From IMG/VR virus record IMGVR_UViG_3300036944_000099, positions 1 through 30,110 of that record: a stretch of 30,110 nt of DNA; one strand, given 5' to 3'. Of this stretch, positions 24,684 through 30,110 are shown one piece after another. The position numbers and the translations under genes are program-made. This stretch comes from a virus. The notes under the pieces were generated by a model that was not told the DNA's origin, ran no database searches, and was given only the letters and a program-made list of their open reading frames with translations. Each line of letters begins with the position of its first letter. Position 1 is the first letter of the stretch.

Positions 24684-25139
24684 TTATACTGCGTAGACTT
24701 TGGGGGACTCAGGCTGCTTCAGGCGCTCGTCACGGCTCAAACGTGCGTCAGTTGCGGCACGTCCTACCGAGTACATATCAGCAAGAACGAAGCCGATAAA
24801 GATCGGGAGGAGAACAAATGCTTTCTCCAACCCTAGAGCGAACAACGCCCACACTCCGCTGGACAGTACGGACGTAGCTGCACGGATCATAGGGCTAGGA
24901 ACCCAACCACCGTTCCTCCAGAGTGCCAGCAACCGTACCAAGCTCAGCAGTACAAGCACTGTTCCCCAGAACACATCATCACCCCACTGTCGCATGGGGA
25001 CGAAGGCAGGTTGATCCAGCGTATCGTATGGGATGAACAGGCACAGGCCGATGGCCAGCATGATCCAGCCAAGGCCCCATTCGAGAGCACGCACGCGGAA
25101 GTGAGTCAGAGTGGGAATACGAAGGGTAATCATGGACAT
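24684..25139 (-). CDS. Four-segment membrane protein in the lysis block
   Basis: This 151-residue protein has four probable membrane segments (about residues 20-37, 56-74, 83-104 and 106-122) and a charged C-terminal tail. It is the first gene of the lysis block, 18 bases upstream of the single-segment membrane protein. It is longer and has more spans than a typical holin. It could be a holin, a superinfection-related or a membrane-modifying protein. ATG codons occur at 25139 and 25133; neither has a good Shine-Dalgarno. I do not recognise the family. Confidence 0.65.
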   Translation of the reverse strand: MSMITLRIPTLTHFRVRALEWGLGWIMLAIGLCLFIPYDTLDQPAFVPMRQWGDDVFWGTVLVLLSLVRLLALWRNGGWVPSPMIRAATSVLSSGVWALFALGLEKAFVLLPIFIGFVLADMYSVGRAATDARLSRDERLKQPESPKVYAV

Positions 25140-25211
25140 AAAAGCCGCTGAGGTGGTGAGCCTGAGAAGAGTTCAGGCTCTAGGTGATTGGGATGGCACG
25201 AGCAAGGCGAC
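25140..25211 (-). promoter_or_regulatory. Intergenic hairpin upstream of the lysis block
   Basis: This 72-base gap contains a perfect 8-base-pair stem (25158-25165 with 25173-25180) with a seven-base loop. Read leftward it lacks a T run, so it is a poor intrinsic terminator. It may stabilise or process the message between the connector-type gene and the lysis genes. I saw no clear promoter here. Confidence 0.4.
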
Positions 25212-25895
25212 TTATCGCCATCCCCCAGCAGTGAACTTGTCCCCTTCGTCGTTCTCTTCAACATCGACTGCGCTGTTCAGTTTCGCTTCAGCACATTCTT
25301 TCTCGTACTGAGACCACTTGGCAGCAGCCATTCGGAGATTGTCTTCGCCACCGATGCCCTCGTAGGCAATGGCAGCCACGCCCAGATACAGGGCGTTGAG
25401 CAGAGCTTCAGGGATCGAGATGGTCTGGGTCAGGTCTGAGCCATCAGTCTTGAACTGAGGCGTGCTGGCTTTGTAGATCACCGTGTAGGTGCCGACCGGA
25501 ACCGTGCTGTCCAGAGCGAAGGCGGTGCCCTCGTCACGCAGGAGGATGCTGCTCAGCATGGCCTTGTCGCCGAGTTTGTACATCCGGCCCTGAGGCGTCT
25601 CAATGCCGAGGATACGCCCGACATCAGCAGTGTATGGCTCAGCAGGATCGGCAACGATCCATGCAGCACCCTTCGTCAGGGGGTAATACCTGCGTCCTGC
25701 CGTGACACTTACACGGATCATCTTCTCAGACAGAACAAACTTCACGTTAAGCCGACGAAGTACGGCGTTAACGCGACTAACTACCTTCGGGATTTGATCT
25801 CCTGAGATCGTACCGTTGGCATGATTGCTGTCAGCCATAAACGACAGAGTGTCGTGGGACAGGGCTTCGAGGATTTGTTCCAGCGTGATCTTCAT
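25212..25895 (-). CDS. Connector-type structural protein (N4 gp67 position)
   Basis: This 227-residue protein immediately follows TerL, the position of N4 gp67, a virion protein. The N-terminal 50 residues are helical, the middle is beta-rich (about residues 55-160) and the last 65 residues are helical with an acidic stretch near the end. The size and the helix-beta-helix layout resemble head-to-tail adaptor or nozzle proteins of podoviruses. That resemblance is general and not a recognised domain. Translation starts from AAGG about eight bases upstream, within the RBS shared with the gene starting at 15741. Confidence 0.75.
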   Translation of the reverse strand: MKITLEQILEALSHDTLSFMADSNHANGTISGDQIPKVVSRVNAVLRRLNVKFVLSEKMIRVSVTAGRRYYPLTKGAAWIVADPAEPYTADVGRILGIETPQGRMYKLGDKAMLSSILLRDEGTAFALDSTVPVGTYTVIYKASTPQFKTDGSDLTQTISIPEALLNALYLGVAAIAYEGIGGEDNLRMAAAKWSQYEKECAEAKLNSAVDVEENDEGDKFTAGGWR

Positions 25896-25908
25896 GATCT
25901 GACCTTAG
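25896..25908 (-). promoter_or_regulatory. Ribosome binding site overlapping the TerL stop codon
   Basis: On the minus strand TCTAAGGTCAGAT holds the TAA stop of terL and the AAGG Shine-Dalgarno core of the next gene. It is identical to the element at 15742-15754, ten kilobases away. Confidence 0.7.
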
Positions 25909-27530
25909 ACGTAGCGACTGAGAGGGGAGAACTCGACCTCTTCCTCCTCGGGATGGAAGATGCCGCCACCTTGTTCGTTGTGGTTCTTATAGTAGTCGCC
26001 TGAAGGAGCATAGGGCTTGAGGAAAGCCAACATCGAGATGGTATCGATGATGTCGTCCTTGCCCTTCAGACCATTCGATGTGGCCAGCCTGATCTGCGTC
26101 ATCATCTTGCCGACGACAACATTCCCAGTCTGGAGCTCTTTCGGGAACCACATGCGCTGAACCTTGAACCAAGGCACGACCATGTTGAACCGGGTGAGCT
26201 TGTTCACCATCGGTCGGATGCCAGGAGCTCCGTTCTTCTCTGACGAAGCCAGATTGAAGAAGGTGTCCCGACGCAGCATCTCTGCCTGTATCCACGGGAT
26301 GAACCCGCCTTGCTGGCCGGTCACTTCGATGCCGACAGCCTGAGGCTTGTAGATGCGGCACAGACGGAACAGATCGTCCATCGTCTTGTCCATCGTCTGC
26401 TTCGCAGCGACACCATCCACCCAGAACCAGTTGCCTGTGGCGTTGTACGCCCAGACGCTGATGACGCTGTCATCCGCCGATTGCTTGTCCGAAGTGGCGA
26501 AGTCGGTGGTGATGTAGAAGTTGTAGTTGAAACGACGAGCGAGAAGTTCGTTCCTGTTGTACCAAAGGATTTCGTGGTCCTGCACAAGGCGGTTCTCTTC
26601 CGACGAAATACGCAACATCAGTTCCTGTTGGAAGGCTTCCACCTTCCCAGTCATGACGGACATCTCGTATTGGTCCTTCACGAACTCATAAGAGAACCGA
26701 TCCTCCCATGCTCCACGGAACTCTTCCTTCGTGCAGGGGAAACGCTCGCACACAGGCCACACGTTCACGTCCCATGCACCCGATTGCACGGCTTCAATCA
26801 GAATGTCTTCGAGGTTGAAGGGCGTTCCGTTGAACACAATCATCCGGCGCTGAGGATCAAGGGCATAGTCGATGCCCTTGTACACAGTGTCCTTGATCGC
26901 TTGCATGGAAGCCTTGGACTTCGCATCGTCATCGGACACGAGGTCATCGAGTACGGCCAGAGTCGGACGCTTACCGAAGATTTTCGTACCCCGGATGCCG
27001 GTCTTTGCACCAAACATCTTCACACCGAGGCGGTGTCCACCCTTAGAAGTGAACTCGATGTAGGCATCAGTGAACTTGACCCCTGCTTCAGGGAGCCAAT
27101 GCTGAAGGAACTCACTGTTCCAATAGCGGTACTCGATGTTCTTCCGTGCCGACTTCACGCCGTTGTCCATCGAGTCAGACACATAGATCATGCCTGTGAT
27201 GTCCCCGAAGCCGGGGATACCACCCATCACTGCGACGAACAGGCATAGGTACTCGAAGAACAGGGTGGTCTTGGCCGCACCACGGAAGCAGAGGTTGGCG
27301 ATGCGTCGGTTCCCCGACACCAGCTTGTCCAGCATCATCAGGTGGATGACGGGGGTCTTGTTCTGCTCACCCTCACTGCCGTTCACCAGTTTGATGAACT
27401 GGAGATACATCAGGGCGAACTCCGAGGGCACATACTTCTCGAAGCCGCTATAATCTACCTCATCAAGCCACTCATCGAGTGTCTTCTTCTCAAGTTCTTT
27501 CTTGAGGTGAACGGCAATAGGGTTGGTCAT
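25905..27530 (-). CDS. terL: Terminase large subunit (ATPase and nuclease)
   Basis: This 541-residue protein is the motor that packages DNA into the procapsid. The N-terminal ATPase has a Walker A-type motif CFRGAAKTT (residues 81-89, with K87 and T88) and a Walker B motif LAVLDDL (191-197). The C-terminal nuclease shows the expected acidic residues: D343 in ITTDFATS, E402 in GIEVTG, and D492/D493 in KDDIID. The length is typical. It corresponds to N4 gp68. The start codon overlaps the stop of the preceding gene as TGATG, and only a weak Shine-Dalgarno is present, so translation is probably coupled. No intein, frameshift or truncation is visible. Confidence 0.95.
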   Translation of the reverse strand: MTNPIAVHLKKELEKKTLDEWLDEVDYSGFEKYVPSEFALMYLQFIKLVNGSEGEQNKTPVIHLMMLDKLVSGNRRIANLCFRGAAKTTLFFEYLCLFVAVMGGIPGFGDITGMIYVSDSMDNGVKSARKNIEYRYWNSEFLQHWLPEAGVKFTDAYIEFTSKGGHRLGVKMFGAKTGIRGTKIFGKRPTLAVLDDLVSDDDAKSKASMQAIKDTVYKGIDYALDPQRRMIVFNGTPFNLEDILIEAVQSGAWDVNVWPVCERFPCTKEEFRGAWEDRFSYEFVKDQYEMSVMTGKVEAFQQELMLRISSEENRLVQDHEILWYNRNELLARRFNYNFYITTDFATSDKQSADDSVISVWAYNATGNWFWVDGVAAKQTMDKTMDDLFRLCRIYKPQAVGIEVTGQQGGFIPWIQAEMLRRDTFFNLASSEKNGAPGIRPMVNKLTRFNMVVPWFKVQRMWFPKELQTGNVVVGKMMTQIRLATSNGLKGKDDIIDTISMLAFLKPYAPSGDYYKNHNEQGGGIFHPEEEEVEFSPLSRYV

Positions 27531-28219
27531 CAGGGGCTCTTGGTCACTGTCCCATCAATGATGAGACCTTGTTCGGCAATCGCCTTAACATCTCCACCCT
27601 CTTCAATGAAAGCTTTCTGTTGTCGGGCAGTTTCCGTCAGCAGGTTGCGAAGTTCAGTCATACCAGACGACTCTTGCACACCAAGATTGATGTTCACTTC
27701 CTTCGCCACAGGCGGAGTGAGGTGCTTCATCAGGCTGTCAGCTGCTGCGACCCGATCCTTATTCAGGGCCGACGTGTCCGTCAGGATTTCGTGGAGGGCG
27801 TTCGCAGCGTCATGGTACTTGCTCTGGTGGAGCACGAACGCAGGGACGATGGTCTGCTGCAAGATGGCCGTGACCAGCTGGCCCTTGTGGTACGCAGCCA
27901 CGAACGAACTGATCTGCTTTGCATCATAGTTCTTCGCCGTCATGGTCCTGATACGATCAGGGAAGGTGAACTTGAACGCATCTTGGTTCGAATGTCCCAA
28001 CAGTTTGTAGGTGACATACGAGACTGCGTTCATGTAGTCCTGCGTCTTGTACTTTCCTTCCAGCAGAACCTTGGTGTAGCTCACGAAGTTGCGTTCGAAC
28101 TCCTCTGCAATGAGAGGATCGGAGGCCATATTGTTCAACTGGTTCACGAACGCAGGCGTTACCGCTGTACGCAGGTGGGCGGGAAGGGCGTTGGCGATCT
28201 CGCCTTGGGTCAGTGCCAC
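27530..28219 (-). CDS. Protein in small-terminase position (N4 gp69 position)
   Basis: This 229-residue protein directly precedes terL with a TGATG overlap. I chose the GTG at 28219 because AGAGG lies seven bases upstream. An upstream ATG at 28312 in the same frame has no such site and would add 31 residues of unrelated-looking sequence across a stem-loop region. The protein is mainly helical, with a basic central part (about residues 45-105) and a charged C-terminal half. A small-terminase role (DNA recognition and start of packaging) is suggested by position. I see no clear helix-turn-helix, so this remains a hypothesis. N4 gp69 is the positional equivalent. Confidence 0.75.
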   Translation of the reverse strand: MALTQGEIANALPAHLRTAVTPAFVNQLNNMASDPLIAEEFERNFVSYTKVLLEGKYKTQDYMNAVSYVTYKLLGHSNQDAFKFTFPDRIRTMTAKNYDAKQISSFVAAYHKGQLVTAILQQTIVPAFVLHQSKYHDAANALHEILTDTSALNKDRVAAADSLMKHLTPPVAKEVNINLGVQESSGMTELRNLLTETARQQKAFIEEGGDVKAIAEQGLIIDGTVTKSP

Positions 28220-28315
28220 GGGGCAACCTCTTCTAATTGCATTTGTATCTAGGCTGGCCGGACGCCATACCAATGTCTGCTGTTCGTTTGGTCTTGGGTT
28301 CCAACGCGACAAGCT

Positions 28316-28359
28316 GAGGCGGGGAGAGGGGACTGGTCATCCCTATACCTCCCCGCCTC
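28316..28359 (-). other. Strong stem-loop between accessory cassette and packaging genes
   Basis: A perfect 11-base-pair GC-rich stem (28316-28326 with 28349-28359) encloses a 22-base loop that can form an inner AGGG/CCCT stem. It lies ten bases beyond the stop of the RyR gene. Neither strand has a T run after it, so it is not a standard intrinsic terminator. It could attenuate, protect a processed 3' end, or mark a factor-dependent stop. Confidence 0.6.
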
Positions 28360-28369
28360 CTTACCTCAT

Positions 28370-28894
28370 TCAATCAATCGGAATGTTGAAGCAAGCCTTG
28401 ACCGTGTTCAAGAAGAGCAGGTCTTTGCTCTTGTCGTGCGCCGAAAGGTCGGCATACGGAACCAAGCAGTGATGCTGCTTCAGTTCAGCATTACGAACAG
28501 GTCCCCAAACCCAGCCCTGCGCCAGCTTCGTGTCACACCACGACTGATGAAGCTCTTCGACCGTGATCTCCGGGTTATCATACACCCGCTTCACGCCGAT
28601 CTTGCAGCTTTCACGGATGTCCGGCGTCACATCATGCCAAGGAAGGGCGATACCTTCCTCATTGTGCGCGATCTGAAGAGCACGGATCACTTCGTGAGCG
28701 ACCATTGCTGCCTGACTGAAGCCCATGTTCAGCCGATCTTCGTTGGCTTTCTGGCCGGTCATGTACCGTTCGTAGGCCTCAGCCGTCGTGACGACGAGAG
28801 TGGGGTTCACCTCGCCGCCCATGATCCGGGCGTCTTGGCCGACCTGAGCGTGAGCGAGCTCAAGGGCCTTCATGCGTGTGGAGATGTCGGACAT
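28370..28894 (-). CDS. RyR-domain protein
   Basis: This 174-residue protein carries a RyR (ryanodine-receptor repeat) domain over about residues 60-170. The signature is clear in ELHQSW (residues 114-119), K123, GWVWGPVRN (127-135), K139, H141/H142, LVPYADL (144-150) and DKSKD (154-158). Upstream, VAHEVIRALQ (65-74) matches the first helix of the repeat. Prokaryotic and phage RyR proteins are mostly uncharacterised; comparative genomics has proposed that they bind nucleotide-derived ligands. The start at 28894 (TGATG overlap with the Acb2/Tad1-like gene, GGGAG upstream) is preferred over an open frame to 28987, which overlaps that gene. Domain identity is strong; function is inferred. Confidence 0.85.
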   Translation of the reverse strand: MSDISTRMKALELAHAQVGQDARIMGGEVNPTLVVTTAEAYERYMTGQKANEDRLNMGFSQAAMVAHEVIRALQIAHNEEGIALPWHDVTPDIRESCKIGVKRVYDNPEITVEELHQSWCDTKLAQGWVWGPVRNAELKQHHCLVPYADLSAHDKSKDLLFLNTVKACFNIPID

Positions 28895-29289
28895 CAGATG
28901 TCTCCCTCGATCCGAGCCGGTTGGAAGATCGCTCGGTTCAGAGCCATGAAGCCCTTCTCCAGATCGGTCTTGGCAATCGCCAGCCAACGCTTGTCGGCGA
29001 GGAAGCTTTCGCCGGACGGAAGCTGATCGTTCATCAGGCCGTCGATGATCCGAAGAAGTTTCTCCTCGGCGTGCTTGTTCTGGTTCACCTGAAGAACGGC
29101 GGCCTCGGGCTGGACGGATTTGTATCCGGCGACGGGCAGTCCCGTATGTTCTCCCTCGGTGGGGAGCTTCAGTTCAGCCAGCACATCGTAGGCCTCTCTG
29201 ATTTCGCTGCTGGTGATGTGGAGCGACACGTCGCCAGCGAGATTGGCACGAGCGACTTGGATCGCACGCTCAACTGTCATCTTGGTCAT
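28894..29289 (-). CDS. Acb2/Tad1-type hairpin-domain protein, candidate cyclic-nucleotide sponge
   Basis: The C-terminal part (residues 53-125) of this 131-residue protein matches the Acb2/Tad1 hairpin pattern: GYKSV (Y56), VNQNK (K72), a charged helix, then RWLAIAKTDLEKGFMALNRA (101-120) followed by Pro124. Characterised members bind cyclic nucleotides (Acb2, anti-CBASS) or cyclic ADP-ribose-type signals (Tad1, anti-Thoeris) and keep them from activating abortive defences. Residues 1-50 are an extra helical region absent from the short Acb2 proteins I recall. The Tyr-Lys spacing here is 16, against 15 in my recollection of Acb2 (Y11, K26). It follows a sigma70-like promoter and is coupled to the RyR gene. 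Family membership is likely; sponge activity is untested inference. Confidence 0.8.
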   Translation of the reverse strand: MTKMTVERAIQVARANLAGDVSLHITSSEIREAYDVLAELKLPTEGEHTGLPVAGYKSVQPEAAVLQVNQNKHAEEKLLRIIDGLMNDQLPSGESFLADKRWLAIAKTDLEKGFMALNRAIFQPARIEGDI

Positions 29290-29334
29290 GGGTGCAAGGT
29301 TCCTTTTTCTGCTTGCCCTTTAGCCTTTAGGTGG

Positions 29335-29365
29335 ATTATAGGCGGCTGTCCACAGGATGTGACAA
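29335..29365 (-). promoter_or_regulatory. Sigma70-like promoter for the leftward operon
   Basis: Read on the minus strand, TTGTCA (29360-29365, five of six consensus bases) is followed 19 bases later by a perfect TATAAT (29335-29340). The spacer is two bases longer than ideal, so activity may need an activator. In N4, late genes are transcribed by the host RNA polymerase with help from the phage single-stranded DNA-binding protein, which would fit. The predicted start is about 40 bases upstream of the Acb2/Tad1-like gene, the first of the leftward operon. Confidence 0.6.
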
Positions 29366-29371
29366 GGGCCA

Positions 29372-29396
29372 CTCTCTCTAATTTACTAGAGGAGAG
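29372..29396. other. Short stem-loop in divergent control region
   Basis: CTCTCTCTA (29372-29380) pairs with 29387-29396 through nine base pairs and a single bulged G at 29392, around a six-base loop. There is no T run, so termination is unlikely. It lies between the leftward promoter and the rightward gene. Confidence 0.45.
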
Positions 29397-29417
29397 GAAA
29401 GGGGGGAGCGTGCCTGA

Positions 29418-29432
29418 TGTACTGCTAGTACA
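29418..29432 (+). promoter_or_regulatory. Candidate N4-type vRNAP early-promoter hairpin
   Basis: TGTACT (29418-29423) and AGTACA (29427-29432) form a perfect six-pair stem with a three-base loop, GCT on the plus strand and AGC on the minus strand. N4 vRNAP binds promoters as a template-strand hairpin with a 5-7 pair stem, a three-base loop and a purine at the loop centre, position -11. Using the minus strand as template, G at 29425 fills that role and +1 falls on G29436, giving rightward transcription into the ORF at 29512. The fit is structural, from a single copy. Confidence 0.45.
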
Positions 29433-29463
29433 CAGGAGTATGGTCGCACTTCGTACTTGCAAG

Positions 29464-29480
29464 GATACATAAGCTGTATC
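29464..29480. other. Short stem-loop upstream of rightward ORF
   Basis: GATACA (29464-29469) and TGTATC (29475-29480) form a perfect six-pair stem around a five-base loop. It lies 32 bases before the start of the rightward ORF. The loop is longer than in N4 early promoters, so it may be an mRNA leader structure. Confidence 0.4.
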
Positions 29481-29511
29481 AACAATCTCACTCCACCAAC
29501 GGAGAGAGACC

Positions 29512-29793
29512 ATGTTCAGAACAATCGGCGTCGCCTTGGCATTCCTGTTCCCGGTTGAACCGGCTGTCATTCAGATGAGCCCTGCTTACCAGTTTGCAGG
29601 TGCGCCCACTGATCGGCCTCGTTGGTTCAGAAAGAAGAGCGTGCTTTGGTTCAATGGCTTCCCCGGCTGGCCGAAGCTCCCTTTGGTTCAGCGTCTTCGG
29701 GCTGCGCCCTCATCCTCGAACCCGGTCGCCTCGTCTCAGCCTGAGGAGGAAGATGGGGAAGATCAAGAAGATGACCCGGAGCCTTTGTTGTGA
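29512..29793 (+). CDS. Small rightward protein of unknown function
   Basis: This 93-residue frame starts at an ATG preceded by GGAGAGAG at ideal spacing, the best Shine-Dalgarno in the region, and runs opposite to the late genes. It begins with a short hydrophobic stretch (about residues 4-14), has a central basic and aromatic part (RPRWFRKK, residues 36-43) and ends in a very acidic tail (EEEDGEDQEDDPE). I do not recognise a family. If the hairpin at 29418-29432 is an early promoter, this could be an immediate-early host-interaction protein. Composition is compatible with a real gene, but the frame is short and could be spurious. Confidence 0.5.
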   Translation: MFRTIGVALAFLFPVEPAVIQMSPAYQFAGAPTDRPRWFRKKSVLWFNGFPGWPKLPLVQRLRAAPSSSNPVASSQPEEEDGEDQEDDPEPLL

Positions 29794-30110
29794 AGATGAT
29801 CCTTGACGACTGTCAGTGAGATCGTCAGAAGATTGCTCGTCACCTTATGAGGGGGTGGCGGGTGATACCGGAGTTGAGAGAGTAGGCGCTGTTGTAGGGC
29901 AATGAGCGACTGCTCTCTCCTCCAAACCTCATGAAGTTGCTGGGTAGTTCGCACTCCTGCTGGAGAGTTTGCTGGTTTGACCACAGTTAGAAAGAACCGT
30001 TGATGCCTAACTCAGAAAGAGTTGGGTTAAATCGCTGAACTGCCTGGCTTCGTAGTCATGATAGGGCGTCAATCTTCGGTAAACCAGCTGGGTATTCGCG
30101 CTTAGGCGCA
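29794..30110. other. Gene-free, structured right edge
   Basis: No convincing coding frame is present on either strand. Several inverted repeats occur: the arms TGACGA and TCGTCA near 29803-29826, TCACC with GGTGA near 29840-29865, the long stem at 29870-29923, CTCC/GGAG near 29955-29966, and CCTAACTC with GAGTTGGG at 30006-30026 (one G-T pair). I see no tRNA, no clear promoter and no terminator with a T run. The segment could be part of a genome end, a packaging region or an early leader. Confidence 0.5.
29870..29923. ncRNA. Long imperfect stem-loop, possible structured RNA or DNA signal
   Basis: The arms pair as GGAG (29870-29873) with CTCC (29920-29923), then GAGAGAG (29876-29882) with CTCTCTC (29913-29919), then T-G, A-T and G-C pairs, a G/A mismatch, and CGCT (29887-29890) with AGCG (29905-29908). 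A TT bulge lies at 29874-29875 and the loop has 14 bases (29891-29904). About 18 pairs in 54 bases is unlikely to be chance in this non-coding stretch. Strand and function are unknown. Confidence 0.45.

Noticed and set aside
26310-27248. Plus-strand frame opposite terL
   Set aside because: terL motifs are unambiguous on the minus strand; the antisense translation has no domain signs.
28220-28312. N-terminal extension of the gene preceding terL
   Set aside because: The GTG at 28219 has AGAGG at seven bases; the upstream ATG has no such site and the added residues look non-coding.
28895-28987. N-terminal extension of the RyR gene
   Set aside because: It overlaps the Acb2/Tad1-like gene. The TGATG start at 28894 with GGGAG is a better fit.
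29286-29570. Minus-strand frame of 94 codons
   Set aside because: It overlaps the leftward promoter, the hairpins and the rightward ORF, and the translation has no protein-like features.
29973-29983. Second early-promoter-like hairpin (TGGT, loop TTG, ACCA)
   Set aside because: The stem has only four pairs and cannot be extended, too short for the N4 type.
29763-29984. Minus-strand frame of 73 codons
   Set aside because: It starts at a GTG without a ribosome site, spans the long stem-loop and has no recognisable features.
1-30110. tRNA genes, CRISPR arrays, insertion sequences and integrase or att sites
   Set aside because: I looked for cloverleaf arms, regularly spaced repeats, transposase or recombinase motifs and terminal inverted repeats and found none that hold up.

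Overview
The window reads as the late half of an N4-like podovirus genome (Schitoviridae-type organisation). The decisive marker is a 3,546-residue gene (91-10731, minus strand) carrying the four motifs of a T7-family single-subunit RNA polymerase in the middle of a giant protein. This is the layout of the N4 virion RNA polymerase (vRNAP), which is packaged in the capsid and injected with the DNA. The other minus-strand genes follow the N4 gene 69 -> 50 order as I recall it: small-terminase-position gene, TerL, connector-type protein, lysis block, portal, small helical protein, scaffold-type protein, major capsid protein, gp55-, gp54-, gp53-, gp52- and gp51-like proteins, vRNAP. The linked i-spanin and lipoprotein o-spanin imply a Gram-negative host. 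The base composition looks moderately GC-rich. I cannot name the host genus.

Layout, in the direction of late transcription (right to left). At 29335-29365 lies a sigma70-like promoter with a perfect -10 hexamer. It drives a two-gene accessory cassette: an Acb2/Tad1-type hairpin-domain protein (28894-29289) and a RyR-domain protein (28370-28894), coupled by a TGATG junction. A strong stem-loop (28316-28359) separates them from the packaging genes (27530-28219 and TerL 25905-27530) and a connector-type protein (25212-25895). The lysis block covers 22668-25139: three small membrane proteins, a GH24-type endolysin, an Rz-like i-spanin and an Rz1-like o-spanin nested inside it. The head block covers 16794-22687: portal, a 106-residue helical protein, an acidic scaffold-type protein, major capsid protein, a terminator, and a gp55-like protein. 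Internal and ejection proteins cover 10817-16767, then another terminator, then vRNAP. A stem-loop terminator at 61-92 closes the operon and also faces the last codons of a rightward gene (3-56).

The right edge (29290-30110) differs from the rest. It is compact, structured and nearly gene-free, with one plausible rightward ORF (29512-29793) preceded by three short hairpins. One hairpin (29418-29432) has a six-pair stem and a three-base loop with a purine at the loop centre on the template strand. This resembles the hairpins recognised by N4 vRNAP at early promoters and would direct transcription rightward. Farther right is a long imperfect stem-loop (29870-29923). This edge may be the genome-end or early-region junction.

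The best candidate for an under-described system is the Acb2/Tad1-like plus RyR cassette. The first family contains proteins that sequester cyclic-nucleotide immune signals (anti-CBASS, anti-Thoeris). Prokaryotic RyR domains have been proposed to bind nucleotide-derived ligands. Together they suggest a two-component phage counter-defence unit, a hypothesis supported here by sequence motifs and gene linkage only. A second item is a HELIH zincin-type motif in the C-terminal third of the vRNAP.
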